Shown one piece after another: positions 11,970 to 22,240 of a stretch of 64,000 nt of DNA. The first letter of the stretch is position 1; every line of letters starts with the position of its first letter. Under the pieces are notes generated by a model. It saw nothing but the letters and a program-made list of their open reading frames with translations, was not told where the DNA came from and ran no database searches. The translations under genes and the position numbers were made by a program. Source of the stretch: Ooceraea biroi (Eukaryota > Arthropoda > Insecta > Hymenoptera > Formicidae); contig NC_039514.1 in assembly GCF_003672135.1 (NCBI RefSeq), positions 4,278,001-4,342,000 on the forward strand, given 5' to 3'.

Positions 11970-12404
11970 ACAAGTATATTTTGAAAAAATAAGTAGTACT
12001 TGTTTGGCTGAAATTCGTCTCTTCAACTCTGCAAATAAATACCCTTTTTTGAAACGACCACTATCAAACCATTTTTTCCTTAAAGTGTTGTATCTTAAGA
12101 GTGTCAAGTTAAATTTTTAGCTCTTAATATGTAAAAATGGAAGAGTTATGAATTTTTCAGTGAAAATAGTCTTTTTTTTGTTTTTTCTACGTTCTCCAAT
12201 TTTTTCATAATCAATATTACATTTTAAGACCGTTGTGAGATTAGTTGCGTATTGACGTGCTCTGGGAGGTTTATTCCAGTTATTCTCAATCAGTAAGTTT
12301 GTTTAGTTTGTAATATTGTATTATAATTATGTTATGTTTTAGAGATGTATTGATATGTTACAGAGAATAACTGGTTATGTACGGATTTATTTATATTTGC
12401 ACTT
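11970..12404. other. AT-rich stretch before the ribozyme-like motif
   Basis: No gene. A short inverted pair (CCAGTTATTCTC near 12275 and GAGAATAACTGG near 12363) brackets the upstream side of the hammerhead-like motif. Confidence 0.4.
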
Positions 12405-12445
12405 GAGAAGGGCCCGAATTGGGTCGAAACGTCGTGCTTTTGTAT
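12405..12445 (+). ncRNA. Degenerate hammerhead-ribozyme-like motif
   Basis: Stem I can form from GCAC and GTGC. Stem II is GGCCC with GGGTC. GAAAC then GTC gives the conserved GAAA and cleavage triplet. The CUGANGA box is damaged (reads TTGAGAA). Such motifs are known in Penelope-like retroelements, and intact parts of that family occur at 16 and 27 kb. No protein-coding Penelope part is visible here. Confidence 0.4.
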
Positions 12446-12619
12446 TACACTTGCCAGAATTGTCGAACAATAAATACCTTTTGTAATATTACATTTTATC
12501 AAAATAACCTATGGACATTTGTTAAAACAACATTCGAAGACTATCTTGGAATTTTTCAAGTGAAAAAAATCAATAGCTTCCTCGCAGCAAGCATTTTAGT
12601 GGTTGGGGTCTGAAACGGC

Positions 12620-13400
12620 CCAGTGTGCTAGCTATGTGATTCTGATGAAGTGTGCCAGCTAGGGTTAAAGCAGTGAATCGTTAATATATAGAATAGTTTC
12701 TTTTAATATAAGTACAAATTATTCTTCACTTTAACCAACAGTGCAAAAAGTTAAATACAAAGTATTCTCTGCTTTAACCTAACCTAACCTAACCTAATCC
12801 GGTTCTATTTTCCGAAACTGGAGCCCAGAACACATATGCTTCGCTCCTCCTCCGCCAAGGTTAGGTTAGGTTGAGTTTCTGCAAATTTATCCTATTAATA
12901 ATAATATTGCTGAATAAAGTATATGAATCTGAAATATTTATTATATTTCTTTCTTACTTTGTTTTCTTTTGTTAATAACTTCTTAACAAACAACGAGCGA
13001 CGGGTGAAACCTTCTGCGTGCTATCGGGAAGTGACCTTTGTAATATATGTCAAATTCAAGTCCTTACTTCGTGTGAAAAGTCGGAAATCCATACAAAACC
13101 ACTGAACTTATTTTGTTAATAACTTTTAACAAACAACGAGCGACGGCTAAAACCTCTTAAAGGTCACTCAGGAGGGTGACCTTGACAACATATGTCAAGG
13201 TCAAGGTCATTGGAGGGTCTCCCCTTTTCTGAACTTTTTTACCTAATAATTATTATCATTGCTTACTGGGCAATGTAGTGAAGTTTTTCGGTAGGAAACG
13301 ATAGCAGTGTGATGATGCTGTTGGCACTCAAACGATTAAAATTATAATTATGGCTAATAGGATATTATTACGCATTGTGTAATTGTTTATGTATCAAAAT
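12620..13400. other. Intergenic with TTAGG-type runs and a local duplication
   Basis: CCTAA repeats near 12777-12796 and GGTTAGGTTAGG near 12858-12871 face each other. A segment with AACAAACAACGAGCGACGG occurs twice (about 12984 and 13127) with flanking similarity, followed by GTGACCTTG-rich DNA. No gene recognised. Confidence 0.5.
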
Positions 13401-13402
13401 AA

Positions 13403-13812
13403 TTCTAGACACAGTTATGAGGATTACATGATGCAAATACAATTGATTCCCTTAAATCCATCGCCAGAAGTGTTTGGTCTTCATGTAAATGCAGGCATAA
13501 CTCGTAATCTCAAAGTGGCAAAAGATTTGTTTGATTCTATGACATTAATACGAGGTACTGTAATGTTGGATGATGTGTTAAAGCAAAATAAGATTTTATT
13601 GAATATGAAAGAGGATATATATGAAAGAATGCCGAAATATTTGATATTGAAGAAGCGCGGAAACATCATCCAATTGAATACCTAGAGTTATTAAATACAG
13701 TATTAATACAAGAATTAGAGAGATACAACAATTTGTTGGTTGAAATTAAGAATAGCTTAGCAATGCTAGAAAAGCAGTGAAAGGGCTGATTTTAATGACA
13801 ACATTATTAGAG
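13403..13812 (+). pseudogene. Dynein heavy chain exon, frame-broken
   Basis: Conceptual translation matches the C-terminal motor region of axonemal dynein heavy chains: PLNPSPEVFGLHVNAGITRN, then a linker ending KEDIYERMP, then HPIEYLELLNTVLIQELERY and KGLILMTTLLE in successive frames. Single-base frame changes occur near 13640 and 13770. The block begins after TTCTAG and ends GAG|GTATAT, so it looks like an exon with splice sites rather than a retrocopy. No neighbouring dynein exons were seen. It is either a captured gene fragment or an exon with sequencing indels. Confidence 0.7.
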
Positions 13813-14252
13813 GTATATATTTCATTTATATAGATCTATGATAAATTATAAAATTATTCTAAACTACCTATATTGAAATATTGTTATATTGTTATACAAA
13901 TATGTGAGACATGTACGGTTCGTCAAGATTCTGATACGACAGATTGTTTTAAATTTTTTGCTGCAATGTCATTTCTTGGTGAATAGTTGCGTTATGAAAC
14001 TTTCAGTTATGAAAATTGCAACTAATATATCTGCACTATTAGTTTTGTTTCGTTTCGATGAAATCATCCTGACGCGGATTAAGCCTTTTCTTTTTACAAC
14101 CAGGATGTTGGTTCAGGAATCGAAAAAAACACCGTTCCGTATTTCGGTACTTCCTAAGTGAATTTTGCGTTTATTACTATTTTCAACAACTGTTACGGCT
14201 ACACGGAAGTGAGAGCGGGCCTGACGGGCCGACTTGCCGCACGATTCGCGAT
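13813..14252. other. Intergenic, nothing recognised
   Basis: No supported feature; a mildly GC-rich patch near 14200-14250 precedes the MITE. Confidence 0.4.
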
Positions 14253-14256
14253 TTAA

Positions 14257-14494
14257 CCCCTTAACGCTCGTTTTTTTCGAGAAAAATGGTCCAAAATAAT
14301 CATTTTGTGATAAATTCCACGACTTAATTTGACGAATATTTGCATCGTTTAATAAATAAAATAAATATTAAACCCCAGCAGCACGCGTTCACGTGTATAT
14401 TAGCCAGCACAATTTTAGAGTCGCTCGAGTGTGACTCGAGCAAATCTGTCAGTTACCCACGCCTGAATATGACTCGGGCATGAGTGTTAAGGGG
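14257..14494. mobile_element. piggyBac-type MITE with TTAA target sites
   Basis: Terminal inverted repeats CCCCTTAACGCTC and GAGTGTTAAGGGG (one mismatch) lie directly inside TTAA at 14253-14256 and 14495-14498. TTAA duplication is the hallmark of piggyBac insertion. The 238-bp interior has no ORF. Confidence 0.75.
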
Positions 14495-14498
14495 TTAA

Positions 14499-15480
14499 TA
14501 TCTCTTTCTATGAGCTTTATGCTGCTTGAGCCTTACGAGCTCCAGGACTTCTTTCGCGTACGGCTTCTCAATTCTCACTTGCGGCTCCGATCATCGACTT
14601 CGACGAGCCGAATTATAAAAACGATGACGTGGCCCGCAAGGAACCAATCAGGATTCGCCCACTCGTCTCGCTGTTTGCGTGAAAACCGGCTATCCGCTTC
14701 AAATCGACTGGCGAACAAGAAATCTAGATCTATTGTTCTCATACAATAACATCGAAGCATTCTACTTTTTCGAGGAATAACACGGTCGAATTCGAGAATA
14801 TTATAGAATATTAAATTCGGATTTTATAATTTGGTTATTTCTTCGAATTTGCAACAAGTTTTGATATAAATAGAACAGTACAGCTTATTGGCGCTTATTG
14901 AAAAAAATACTAAAGAACAAAGAACTATTAAATTATGTTTTAAGCAAGACATCTTGGCGAACCATACAAACTGATGAAAAGTATGTATGGCAGTAATTGA
15001 TTGATTTGGATGGTTTTGACGTAGATTTTTAGACTCTATGCTAGAGTTCGTGATGGTAGAGGAAATCGCAAATGCTTCATGAGCAACGCCACCAAAACAA
15101 AATCGTAACTCCGGAAAGGTGTAAAAAATGCTTAAAGTCTTTAGTAAAAGCTGTAGATTAAATTCTGATCGAGAATTTGGACAAACGAAAGGCCTACATC
15201 ATATGATATTTACTGAGGATCAAAAAATATTAGAATAGAGCGTTATGCACTATGGAGGACAAGACATGTTAGAGCGGTTGATATTGATCCTAGCTTCATG
15301 AAAAACATTGTAACCAGTGACAAAACAGTATTAGGTATTCCGGTTAGTTCTGATCACTTTTTTGCTCAAAAAGGCCTTTATTTACCATAGAAAATGAATA
15401 GATACCTCAATCAAAGTAAATAAATAATAAAGTGAGAGCAAAGCTGGTTGTTCGTGCTTAGTATTTAATTCAAAGTGGTT
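14499..15480 (+). other. Decayed DNA, possible mariner relic
   Basis: No open gene. Around 15280-15330 one frame reads DPSFMKNIVTSDKTVLGI, which resembles the first-Asp region of mariner transposases. It is surrounded by stops, and the assignment is weak. Confidence 0.3.
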
Positions 15481-15494
15481 ACAATATTCACACA

Positions 15495-15535
15495 AACGTT
15501 TCGGTCTACGCATTAGACCATCTTCAATGTGTCGA
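15495..15535 (-). ncRNA. Hammerhead-like motif of Penelope copy 1
   Basis: Minus strand reads TTGAAGA, then stem II GGTCTA/TAGACC, then GAAAC. This is the hammerhead core order except that the first base of CUGANGA is U. The base at the cleavage position appears to be G, so this copy is probably inactive. Close relative of the motif at 26190-26222. Confidence 0.55.
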
Positions 15536-15819
15536 TAATTCCGTAAGTCAACAAGGAGTCCTCATAGTTCTGTACCATTTCAATGTCAAAGTCAAACCAG
15601 AAGTAATTAGTACCGATCGCAAAAACTATGACAATATTGTTACAAAAATATGCACGCGAGGATCACATACCGCAGTCAAAAGATCGTAACAGCCTCCAAA
15701 TCCATGCAAGCAGCAAATACATCCTCATCGTCCCTATGCCGAGTCAAACGGTTTTTTGGCCTGTACGGATTTATATATCATAAAAACCAAATCCGACCGC
15801 TTTAAGATATCACAATTAA

Positions 15820-16145
15820 TGTTAAAAATAACGCAATAGATGTATAACTGTATAAATAAATAGTGTATCAATGTCAGGCAAAAAACGTAAATAACTAATG
15901 TATAACTAAAATCAATAACCAAAAAACAAGTTAATTAATAAAAAACATCGTAATAAATAGTGTATAAATGTATAAAAAATAGTGTATAAATGTATAAGTC
16001 AGTAGTGTATAAGTGTCCGGCAATAAAACGCAAATAAATAAAAACAAGCACAAACAACATCGTAATAAATAGTGTATAAATGTATAAGTCAGTAGTGTAT
16101 AATGTCAGGCAATAAAACGCAAATAAATAAAAACAAGCACCAATA
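15820..16145. repeat. Tandem repeats in the Penelope 3' region
   Basis: Units containing AATAGTGTATAAATGTATAA and AATAAAACGCAAATAAATAA recur with a spacing of roughly 113 bp (for example at about 15945 and 16058). Non-coding. Confidence 0.6.
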
Positions 16146-16400
16146 AATTATAATGCATTACATAGCATACCGCAAACTCCGGACAAAGACGAGAAGAACG
16201 CACGTGTCGAACACCGACCGTGCTGATCAAGAGTCAAAAGGAGACTGCCAAACAACAGATTCGCAACCGCAAACAGTCGCACCCACAAACAGACCAATAA
16301 GCAAACTCGATAGAGCCTAACCTGAAGAAAACAAATTCAAAAAGGGATAATATTCTGTCGGTAACGATTGAGTATCACTCTGCAAGTTTAACGAGTTTGA

Positions 16401-16869
16401 TTATTTTTTGATATTAACCATTTCCGAGATTAACCTTTTTTTGTATGAACTCTCTATGTCAATAATTTTAACATCATTCCACTCAAAATCATGATCGAAA
16501 GTAAATCTGTGATCCGAAATGACAGAAGGAGTCCTCGATCTTTTTTTAATGTCATTTTTATGTTCATTGATTCTTGTATTAAACCGACGTTTAGTTTGTC
16601 CGACATAGGAAGCATCACATCCGTTACACGAAATCTTATAAACCATATTACAATGTGACAGTTTATCAATCAAATTTTTTCCCGTTTTGATAAACCTCCT
16701 TAAAGACTGTGTGCTCCGATAAGCCGGGCAAAAACCAAATTTTGTAATTTGATGAGAAAAAGTTTTTTGCTTCACTATGATATAAAACTTTTGTTTCATA
16801 TACTTGTTGGATTAATTTTGCATAAATCTGTTGTATATAATTATTGGATATTGCATTGACAAAATCCAT
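16401..16869 (-). pseudogene. Penelope GIY-YIG endonuclease domain, copy 1
   Basis: Minus-strand frame with VYKISCNGCDASYVGQTKRR, the GIY-YIG-type motif of Penelope elements, preceded by a Cys and followed by TRINEHKNDIKK and SSYKKRLISEMVNIKK. The GIY-YIG nuclease nicks target DNA during retrotransposition. The adjacent upstream frame (16666-16869) is a continuation broken by a frameshift. The reverse transcriptase part is missing, so the protein is a C-terminal fragment. Confidence 0.85.
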
Positions 16870-16900
16870 TTTTAAAGAAATACTAGATAAAGTGCATTGA

Positions 16901-17114
16901 TTTCATATCCATTTGTGAACAATGCACTTTCGAATAATAACAACGATAACTTGGCTACTTGTATTGATTTCATGTATATTTTTGAATGAATAAATAAATT
17001 TGTATAATACTCTTTGTTTAGAAAGATTTTTTGAATTACACTGTTTTGCCAAGTCCGACACGTTTTATGTACTTGGCGTAAATACTTTTTCTTTTTTTAA
17101 AAAGGGTTTTGTAG
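16901..17114. other. Spacer between Penelope remnant and minisatellite
   Basis: AT-rich; contains TACTTGGCG at about 17070, one of several occurrences of that motif in the window. Confidence 0.4.
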
Positions 17115-17565
17115 GGATTGAGATATCGCGAATCTGATTGCGCTGACTTTTTGACAATCGTTTCTAGTTGTTTCGTTTGTAGTTGAACTATCAAAAGTTA
17201 TTAACATTTGTTTAAATGAAAAATAGCTACCTTTGCCATTTGTTAAGATATCGCGAATTCGCTTGCGCTGTCTTTTTCAAAATCGTTTCTAGTTGTTTCG
17301 TTTGTAGTTGAACTGTCAAAAGTTATTACCATTTGTTTAAATACAAAATAGCTAACTTTGCCATTTGTTAAGATATCGCGAATCCGCTTGTGCTGTCTTT
17401 TTCAGAATCGTTTCTAGTTGTTTCGTTTGTAGTTGAACTTTTAACAGTTATTACCATTTGTTTAAATAAAAAATAACTAACTTTGCCATTTGTTAAGATA
17501 TCGCGAATCCGCTTGCGCTGTCTTTCAGAATCGTTTCTAGTTGAACTTTTAAAAGTTATTACCAT
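17115..17565. repeat. 125-bp minisatellite, left block
   Basis: GATATCGCGAAT occurs at 17122, 17247, 17372 and 17497, exactly 125 bp apart. Each unit continues with a GTTTCTAGTTGTTTCG segment and TTATTACCATTTG. The last unit is interrupted by the LINE insertion; the array resumes at 19459. Confidence 0.95.
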
Positions 17566-19458
17566 GTATGTGTCTTTATTTCTTCCCCTTGGGGTTTGAA
17601 AGGCGCTTTTCCGGGGAGTGTACCCGAACCCCTTATATCAACTTTACTTTTCCCTTCCCTTTCCCCTTACAATCCTTCTTTCATTAACCTGGCCTTTTGC
17701 GACCTTACAATGCCTCTAACCTATCTCTCTCCCCTTATCCTTCTTCTTCTTTTCCTCTCTGTCCTTCCACCTTCTCTCTCCTCCATCATTCCTCCTAGTC
17801 TCCACTCTCTTTCGTCCTCCTCCTGTCATCTCTTTCCTCTTCCTTTCTCTCTTTCCTTGTCCACCTTCCTCTGCAACCATAAACCTTATACAATAATCTT
17901 ATCACTCCACCTCTCTCCCTTCTCCCTTCCCTTCTCTCCCTCTCCCATCTACCCCTTCTCCCTCTTCACCCCTTTTCTTTCCTTCCTCCTCTCGCCCTTC
18001 TCTTCTTTTCCTACTTCTTTTTCATCAACTCCTGCTCTCTCTCATCCCATATCCACTCTACCCCATCTATCTCCATCTTCCTATTTTCCACTTTTACTAT
18101 CTTCCCCTTAGCTCTTTTCAGCAGCCTCCATCTCATTCTTCTCTCCTCTATCGTTAAGTCCTCATCTATCCCTATTCCCCATCTCCACGCTTCCCTCCCT
18201 TCTCCATCAAATCTTCTGTATCCCCTCTCCCCCTCATCGCTACTATTACTACCCACTTTCCTCCTTCCCCCTTCCTTTCTTCCACCTCACCTATCTCTGT
18301 CTTCTCCCTAGCAATTCCTCCATCATTTCCTCTATTGTAATCCTCCTCTCTCTTTTATTCTCTCCCTTTATTCCCCTACATACTATCTTATTTACCCTCC
18401 CCTTCCTTCTTTCTAATTCCTCCCTTATCCTCTTCTCTCTTTTCTTCTTCTGCCCTTTCTTTCTCTTCTCTCTTCTCGATACGTGTTCTCATCTTCCCCT
18501 TCCCTTTGTCCTCTCTCTTTCCTCTCCCATTCCTCTTCTCCTCCTCTCCGATCCTTCTTTCTTCTTCTCTCTTCACCTCCTTCCTTCTTCCCTCCGCTCT
18601 TTCTATCTTCTCTTCATTTCCACTCTCCGGTTCTACCTTTTCCTTTTCTCTTTCCTTCGTCTCTTCCAGCCTCACCTTCATCTTCCCCATCATCTCCATC
18701 ATCTCTCCCATCCTCTCCTCCATCTCCACTCTGAACTTTTCCGCTCCTTCCATTTCTCTTTCACTTTTATACCTTTCTCACCTTTCTCAAACCTCTCTGT
18801 CAGTACTTCCTCTAACACGAGTCGAACATCGATTATACATTCGATTCAGTCCTCGATCCTCACCATCTGTCGCCCTCTTCCAAGTAATTCTCCTACTAGT
18901 CTTACCTCCAGATCTTCTACCATCGATCGCGCTTTCGATTTCTATCTTCGATCTACTCCTCCTGTCGCCCTCTTCCGAGTACTCTTCTTACTACCACCAT
19001 CTCTCTGTATTATCTCCTGCCATTCCTCGTGATTCTCCTTTCTTGCCACGTCATTTCCCCCCTCTAACCTCTCTTCCTCTGCTCCCTCAGCTCTCCTCTT
19101 CTTTCTCTCTTCTCCTCCTCTTCTCTCTCCTCTCCTCCTCTTCTCTTTCTTCTCCTCCGTGCCTCCTCTCTTCTCCACTCTTTCTTTCCGCTTCTCTTCT
19201 CTCCTTCCTCCCCATCACCTTCCTCACCGATCTTCTCTTTCTCACGTAACCCCACTCACTGACTCTCATCTCATTCCACTCTTTCTCATCTCTACCTCCT
19301 CACTTTTCTTCTCCTCCATGTCTCCTATCTCTTCCACACTTTCTCTCTCTTCTCTCACATTTTCTTCTCCATCCGACTCCTTATCTCCTCTCACTCCCCT
19401 TTTTCTTTCAGAGCACTCTTTCACACTTCCATCTCACCATCCGCCATCTTTTAGCTCC
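17566..19458 (-). mobile_element. ORF1-only LINE, nonautonomous
   Basis: The 1893-bp insert splits the minisatellite and is bounded by a perfect 16-bp target-site duplication, TAAAAGTTATTACCAT, at 17550-17565 and 19459-19474. On the minus strand it starts GGAGCTAAAAGATGGCGG, has purine-rich coding DNA, and ends with AATAAAGACACATAC without a poly(A) tail. Long, variable duplications are typical of target-primed reverse transcription. No endonuclease or reverse transcriptase ORF is present, so it would need another LINE for mobility. Confidence 0.75.
18011..19448 (-). pseudogene. LINE ORF1-like, charged, broken
   Basis: The minus-strand frames are extremely rich in Glu, Lys and Arg. An upstream part near 18942-19448 is preceded by an ATG 11 bases inside the element's 5' end. 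The middle (18388-18753) looks coiled-coil-like with MEERMGEMMEMMGKMKVRLE. The C-terminal part (18011-18256) reads DLTIEERRMRWRLLKRAKGK and then IDGVEWIWDE, a pattern I associate with ORF1 of hymenopteran LINEs. Several stops and frame changes break it. ORF1 proteins usually bind the element RNA. The opposite, pyrimidine strand has open frames that are only Ser/Pro/Leu shadows. Confidence 0.55.
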
Positions 19459-19893
19459 TAAAAGTTATTACCATTTGTTTAAATAAAAAATAGCTAACTT
19501 TGCCATTTGTTAAGATATCGCGAATCCGCTTGCGCTGTCTTTTTCAGAATCGTTTCTAGTTGTTTCGTTTGTAGTTGACCTGTCAAAAGTTATTACCATT
19601 TGTTTAAATACAAAATAGCTAACTTTGCCATTTGTTAAGATATCGCGAATCCGCTTGCGCTGTCTTTTTCAGAATCGTTTCTAGTTGTTTCGTTTGTAGC
19701 TGAACTGGCAACAGTTATTAACATTTGTTTAAATAAAAAATAGCTAACTGCTATTTGTTAAGATATCGCGAATCCGCTTGCGCTGTCTTTTTCAAAATCG
19801 TTTCTAGTTGTTTCGTTTGTAGTTGAACTTTTAACAGTTATTACCATTTGTTTAAATAAAAATAGCTACCTTTGCCATTTGTTAAGATATCGA
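19459..19893. repeat. 125-bp minisatellite, right block
   Basis: GATATCG occurs at 19513, 19639, 19762 and 19886 (periods 126, 123, 124). It begins with the right copy of the LINE target-site duplication, showing that the array was continuous before insertion. Confidence 0.95.
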
Positions 19894-20070
19894 TATAATT
19901 AAAAAATAAAAATAGTAAAATATTTAGAATATTTATTATAAAGCTTATAATTGAGAATATTCACTCTTAATTCACTCTTCGTCTCTTTTTTATGTGCCCT
20001 TTATAAAAACACAAAGGTGCAATCGAGCCTAAATTTTAAGTTTTATGTCTTAAAATCGCATTGTAAATTA

Positions 20071-20232
20071 TTGTTACAAAAGAACGCTATCGCAAAGTGA
20101 AAGATGTTCCATGGGCATTGTCAAAAGTAATTGCTTCAAGAGAATTGTCAAAATTAAATATCACGGCAAAATATTGCTTGGGGTTAACATGGTTTACAAA
20201 ATACAGATAATGTTTCGTGTTATGCAAATCCT
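20071..20232 (+). pseudogene. Helitron helicase/USP junction relic
   Basis: This matches 61857-62020 of the large Helitron: KERYRKVKDV...LSKVIAS and, after frame changes, DNVSCYAN. The match stops inside the USP-like Cys box and jumps to the repeat that also follows the large Helitron (62946 onward), so the rest of the domain is deleted. The codon at 20218-20220 is TGT (Cys), where the long copy has TCT (Ser). Confidence 0.8.
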
Positions 20233-20234
20233 CA

Positions 20235-21480
20235 TATAGTATAAAAAAGAATACTTCACACTACAAAATGTGTGAAATCACAACAAAATTACCTTTTTTA
20301 AAAAAGGTACAAAAAAGCGCCAAGTATACACGCCCGAAGTTCTTTCAAAAAAGAATTCTACACACTCGAAGTTCTTTCAAAAAAGAACTCTACGCGCCCG
20401 AAGTTCTTTCAAAAAGAACTCTACAAAACTAATGATATCAACAAATTGCGCCAACTACAATGGGTATTTATGCAAACCAGAAAATCTATTACTTTTTATT
20501 ATTACTCTTTGGCCGATATTCATTGTTGATTCTTATTTAAGACCATCTTAAGTACATTCATAAGATATTTGAAACCAATCACACAGTCGTATTAGCATCT
20601 TAAGACATTACTTCAGATCGTCTGGAAATAAGAATGGACTATGAATACTAGCCTTTGATATTAAAAAATAAAGGACATAATAATATTAAGCAGATATTTT
20701 TATACGAATAAATATTTTAATACATAGAAATATATTTATTAATACAAATAAGTGTTTTTTTCAAAATACTTGGCGCTGCTAAACCGAATCATTATGTTAA
20801 TTGCCTCATTCTCTTTCTTTCTCTCTTGTGAATGCGTGCATGTGTGTGTATGTGTGTGACATTAGAATTAAGCATAGAATAAGTTTAACTACATTTGTAC
20901 ATATATGTATTTCAGCGAGTTGTTATGTAATTTAAAGTTTAAGGAAATTATTGTAATCTTTAGATTATTTAAATACTAAGACAATTTTTGATTCGGTTTA
21001 GCAGCACCAAGTATTTTGAAAAAAACACTTATTTGTATTAATAAATATATTTCTATGTATTAAAATATTTATTCGTATAAAAATATCTGCTTAATATTAT
21101 TATGTCCTTTATTTTTTAATATCAAAGGCTAGTATTCATAGTCCATTCTTATTTCCAGACGATCTGAAGTAATGTCTTAAGATGCTAATACGACTGTGTG
21201 ATTGGTTTCAAATATCGTATAATTGTACTTAAGATGGTCTGAAATCAGAATCAACAATGAATATCGGCCAAAGAGTAATAATAAAGTAATAGATTTTCTG
21301 GTTTGCATAAATACCCATTGTAGTTGGCGCAATTTGTTTATATCATTAGTTTTGTAGAGTCCTTTTTTGAAAGAACTTTCAGGCGCGTATACTTGGCGCT
21401 TTTTTTTACCTTTTTTTAAAAAGGTAATTTTGTTGTGATTTCACACATTTTGTAGTGTAAAGTATGTTATTCTTTTTTAT
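20235..21480. repeat. 1.2-kb inverted repeat related to the Helitron 3' region
   Basis: Arms at about 20235-20795 and 20985-21480 are complementary around a loop of about 190 bp. Each arm holds TTCACACTACAAAATGTGTG, the GCGCCAAGTATAC motif, AGTTCTTTCAAAAAAGAACT hairpins and a GGCCGATATTCA...GAATACTAGCC mobile-element-like segment. The left-arm sequence recurs at 62946-64000. Confidence 0.8.
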
Positions 21481-21548
21481 AATATATGAGGAGATAAAAG
21501 CCATAGTCCTGTCAGTCAAGGTTTTTAAAAGTATTAACTTACATGTTT

Positions 21549-21834
21549 CCTATTCTAAAAGAGGCGTGTTAACTTCGTGAAGTTCTTTTTTATCGAATAG
21601 TTGAGGCCTCCTTTCCGCGATGCTGATTGGTTCTCTCGCTTGGCTCGAACTTCGTGTGACTTGAACTTCGTGTTGCGAATATCAGAATGTCATAGTGGCT
21701 GTCAGTTATATTGACAATTTTATTTATTATTTCTTAGGAACGTGAAAACGGCAGCTGTCAATTCTGTCAAATTTGTATACTGATGAAACACGATGAAATA
21801 AATATAACACCTTTAACGCCTTTTTTAGAATAGG
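21549..21834. mobile_element. 286-bp MITE (CCTATTCTAAAAGAGGCG ends)
   Basis: Terminal inverted repeats of 18 bp with one mismatch: CCTATTCTAAAAGAGGCG at the left and its complement ending at 21834. The interior is non-coding. Parts of the interior (CTGATTGGTT and flanks) recur near 24580. Confidence 0.65.
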
Positions 21835-21849
21835 ATTTGTGTTATTTAT

Positions 21850-21930
21850 TATATAAGAAATAATAGATGAATATTATTATTCGAAAACATTATTAATATT
21901 GAAAAATAAAATAGCGCGCGCATAGCACTC
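21850..21930 (+). repeat. Dispersed repeat, copy 1 of 3
   Basis: The segment AATAATAGATGAATATTATT through AAAATAGCGCGCGCATAGC occurs here, at about 24685-24765 and at about 25328-25405, all in the same orientation. Confidence 0.8.
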
Positions 21931-21931
21931 G

Positions 21932-22240
21932 CTCTCTCGCCCTCTCGCTCTCTCATTCACTCGCTCTCTTGCCCTCCCGCTCTCTCGCTTTCTCACTCTC
22001 TATCATCATCGATGTGGTGCAACGTCGTCGTTGTCGTCGACGTGGTACAACGACGTCGTTGTCGTCATCGTCGTCGTCGTCGTCGACGTGGTATAACATC
22101 GTCGTCGTCCTCGTCGTCGACGTGGTGCAACGTCGTCAACATCGACGTGGTGCAACGTCGTCGTCGTCGTCGACATGGTGCAAGGTCATCAACATCGACG
22201 TGGTGCAACGTCGTCGTCATCGTCGTCGTCGTCGAATAAA
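21932..22240. repeat. Low-complexity CTCT and GTCGTC repeats
   Basis: CTCTCGC-type runs, then degenerate GTC/GAC triplets with a recurring ACGTGGTGCAACGTCGTC unit. Overlapping open frames in several phases are simple-repeat translations. Confidence 0.85.

Larger units (their letters stand above)
15481..16900 (-). mobile_element. Penelope-like element, 5'-truncated, copy 1
   Basis: On the minus strand a GIY-YIG endonuclease coding end (16401-16869) is followed by about 0.9 kb of non-coding DNA with tandem repeats and then a hammerhead-like motif (15495-15535). This order is that of Penelope-like retroelements, in which reverse transcriptase precedes GIY-YIG. No reverse transcriptase remains. 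Confidence 0.75.

Noticed and set aside
17596..18111. Long Ser/Pro/Leu-rich plus-strand frames in 17596-19461
   Set aside because: They are the antisense of the purine-rich LINE ORF1; composition, not coding, keeps them open.
16990..19893. CRISPR-like array at the 125-bp repeats
   Set aside because: Units are contiguous long tandem copies without spacers, in a eukaryotic context.
20818..20870. Possible promoter in the loop of the 20.8-kb inverted repeat
   Set aside because: Only CTTTCTCT and TGTGTG low-complexity runs; no gene lies next to it to be driven.
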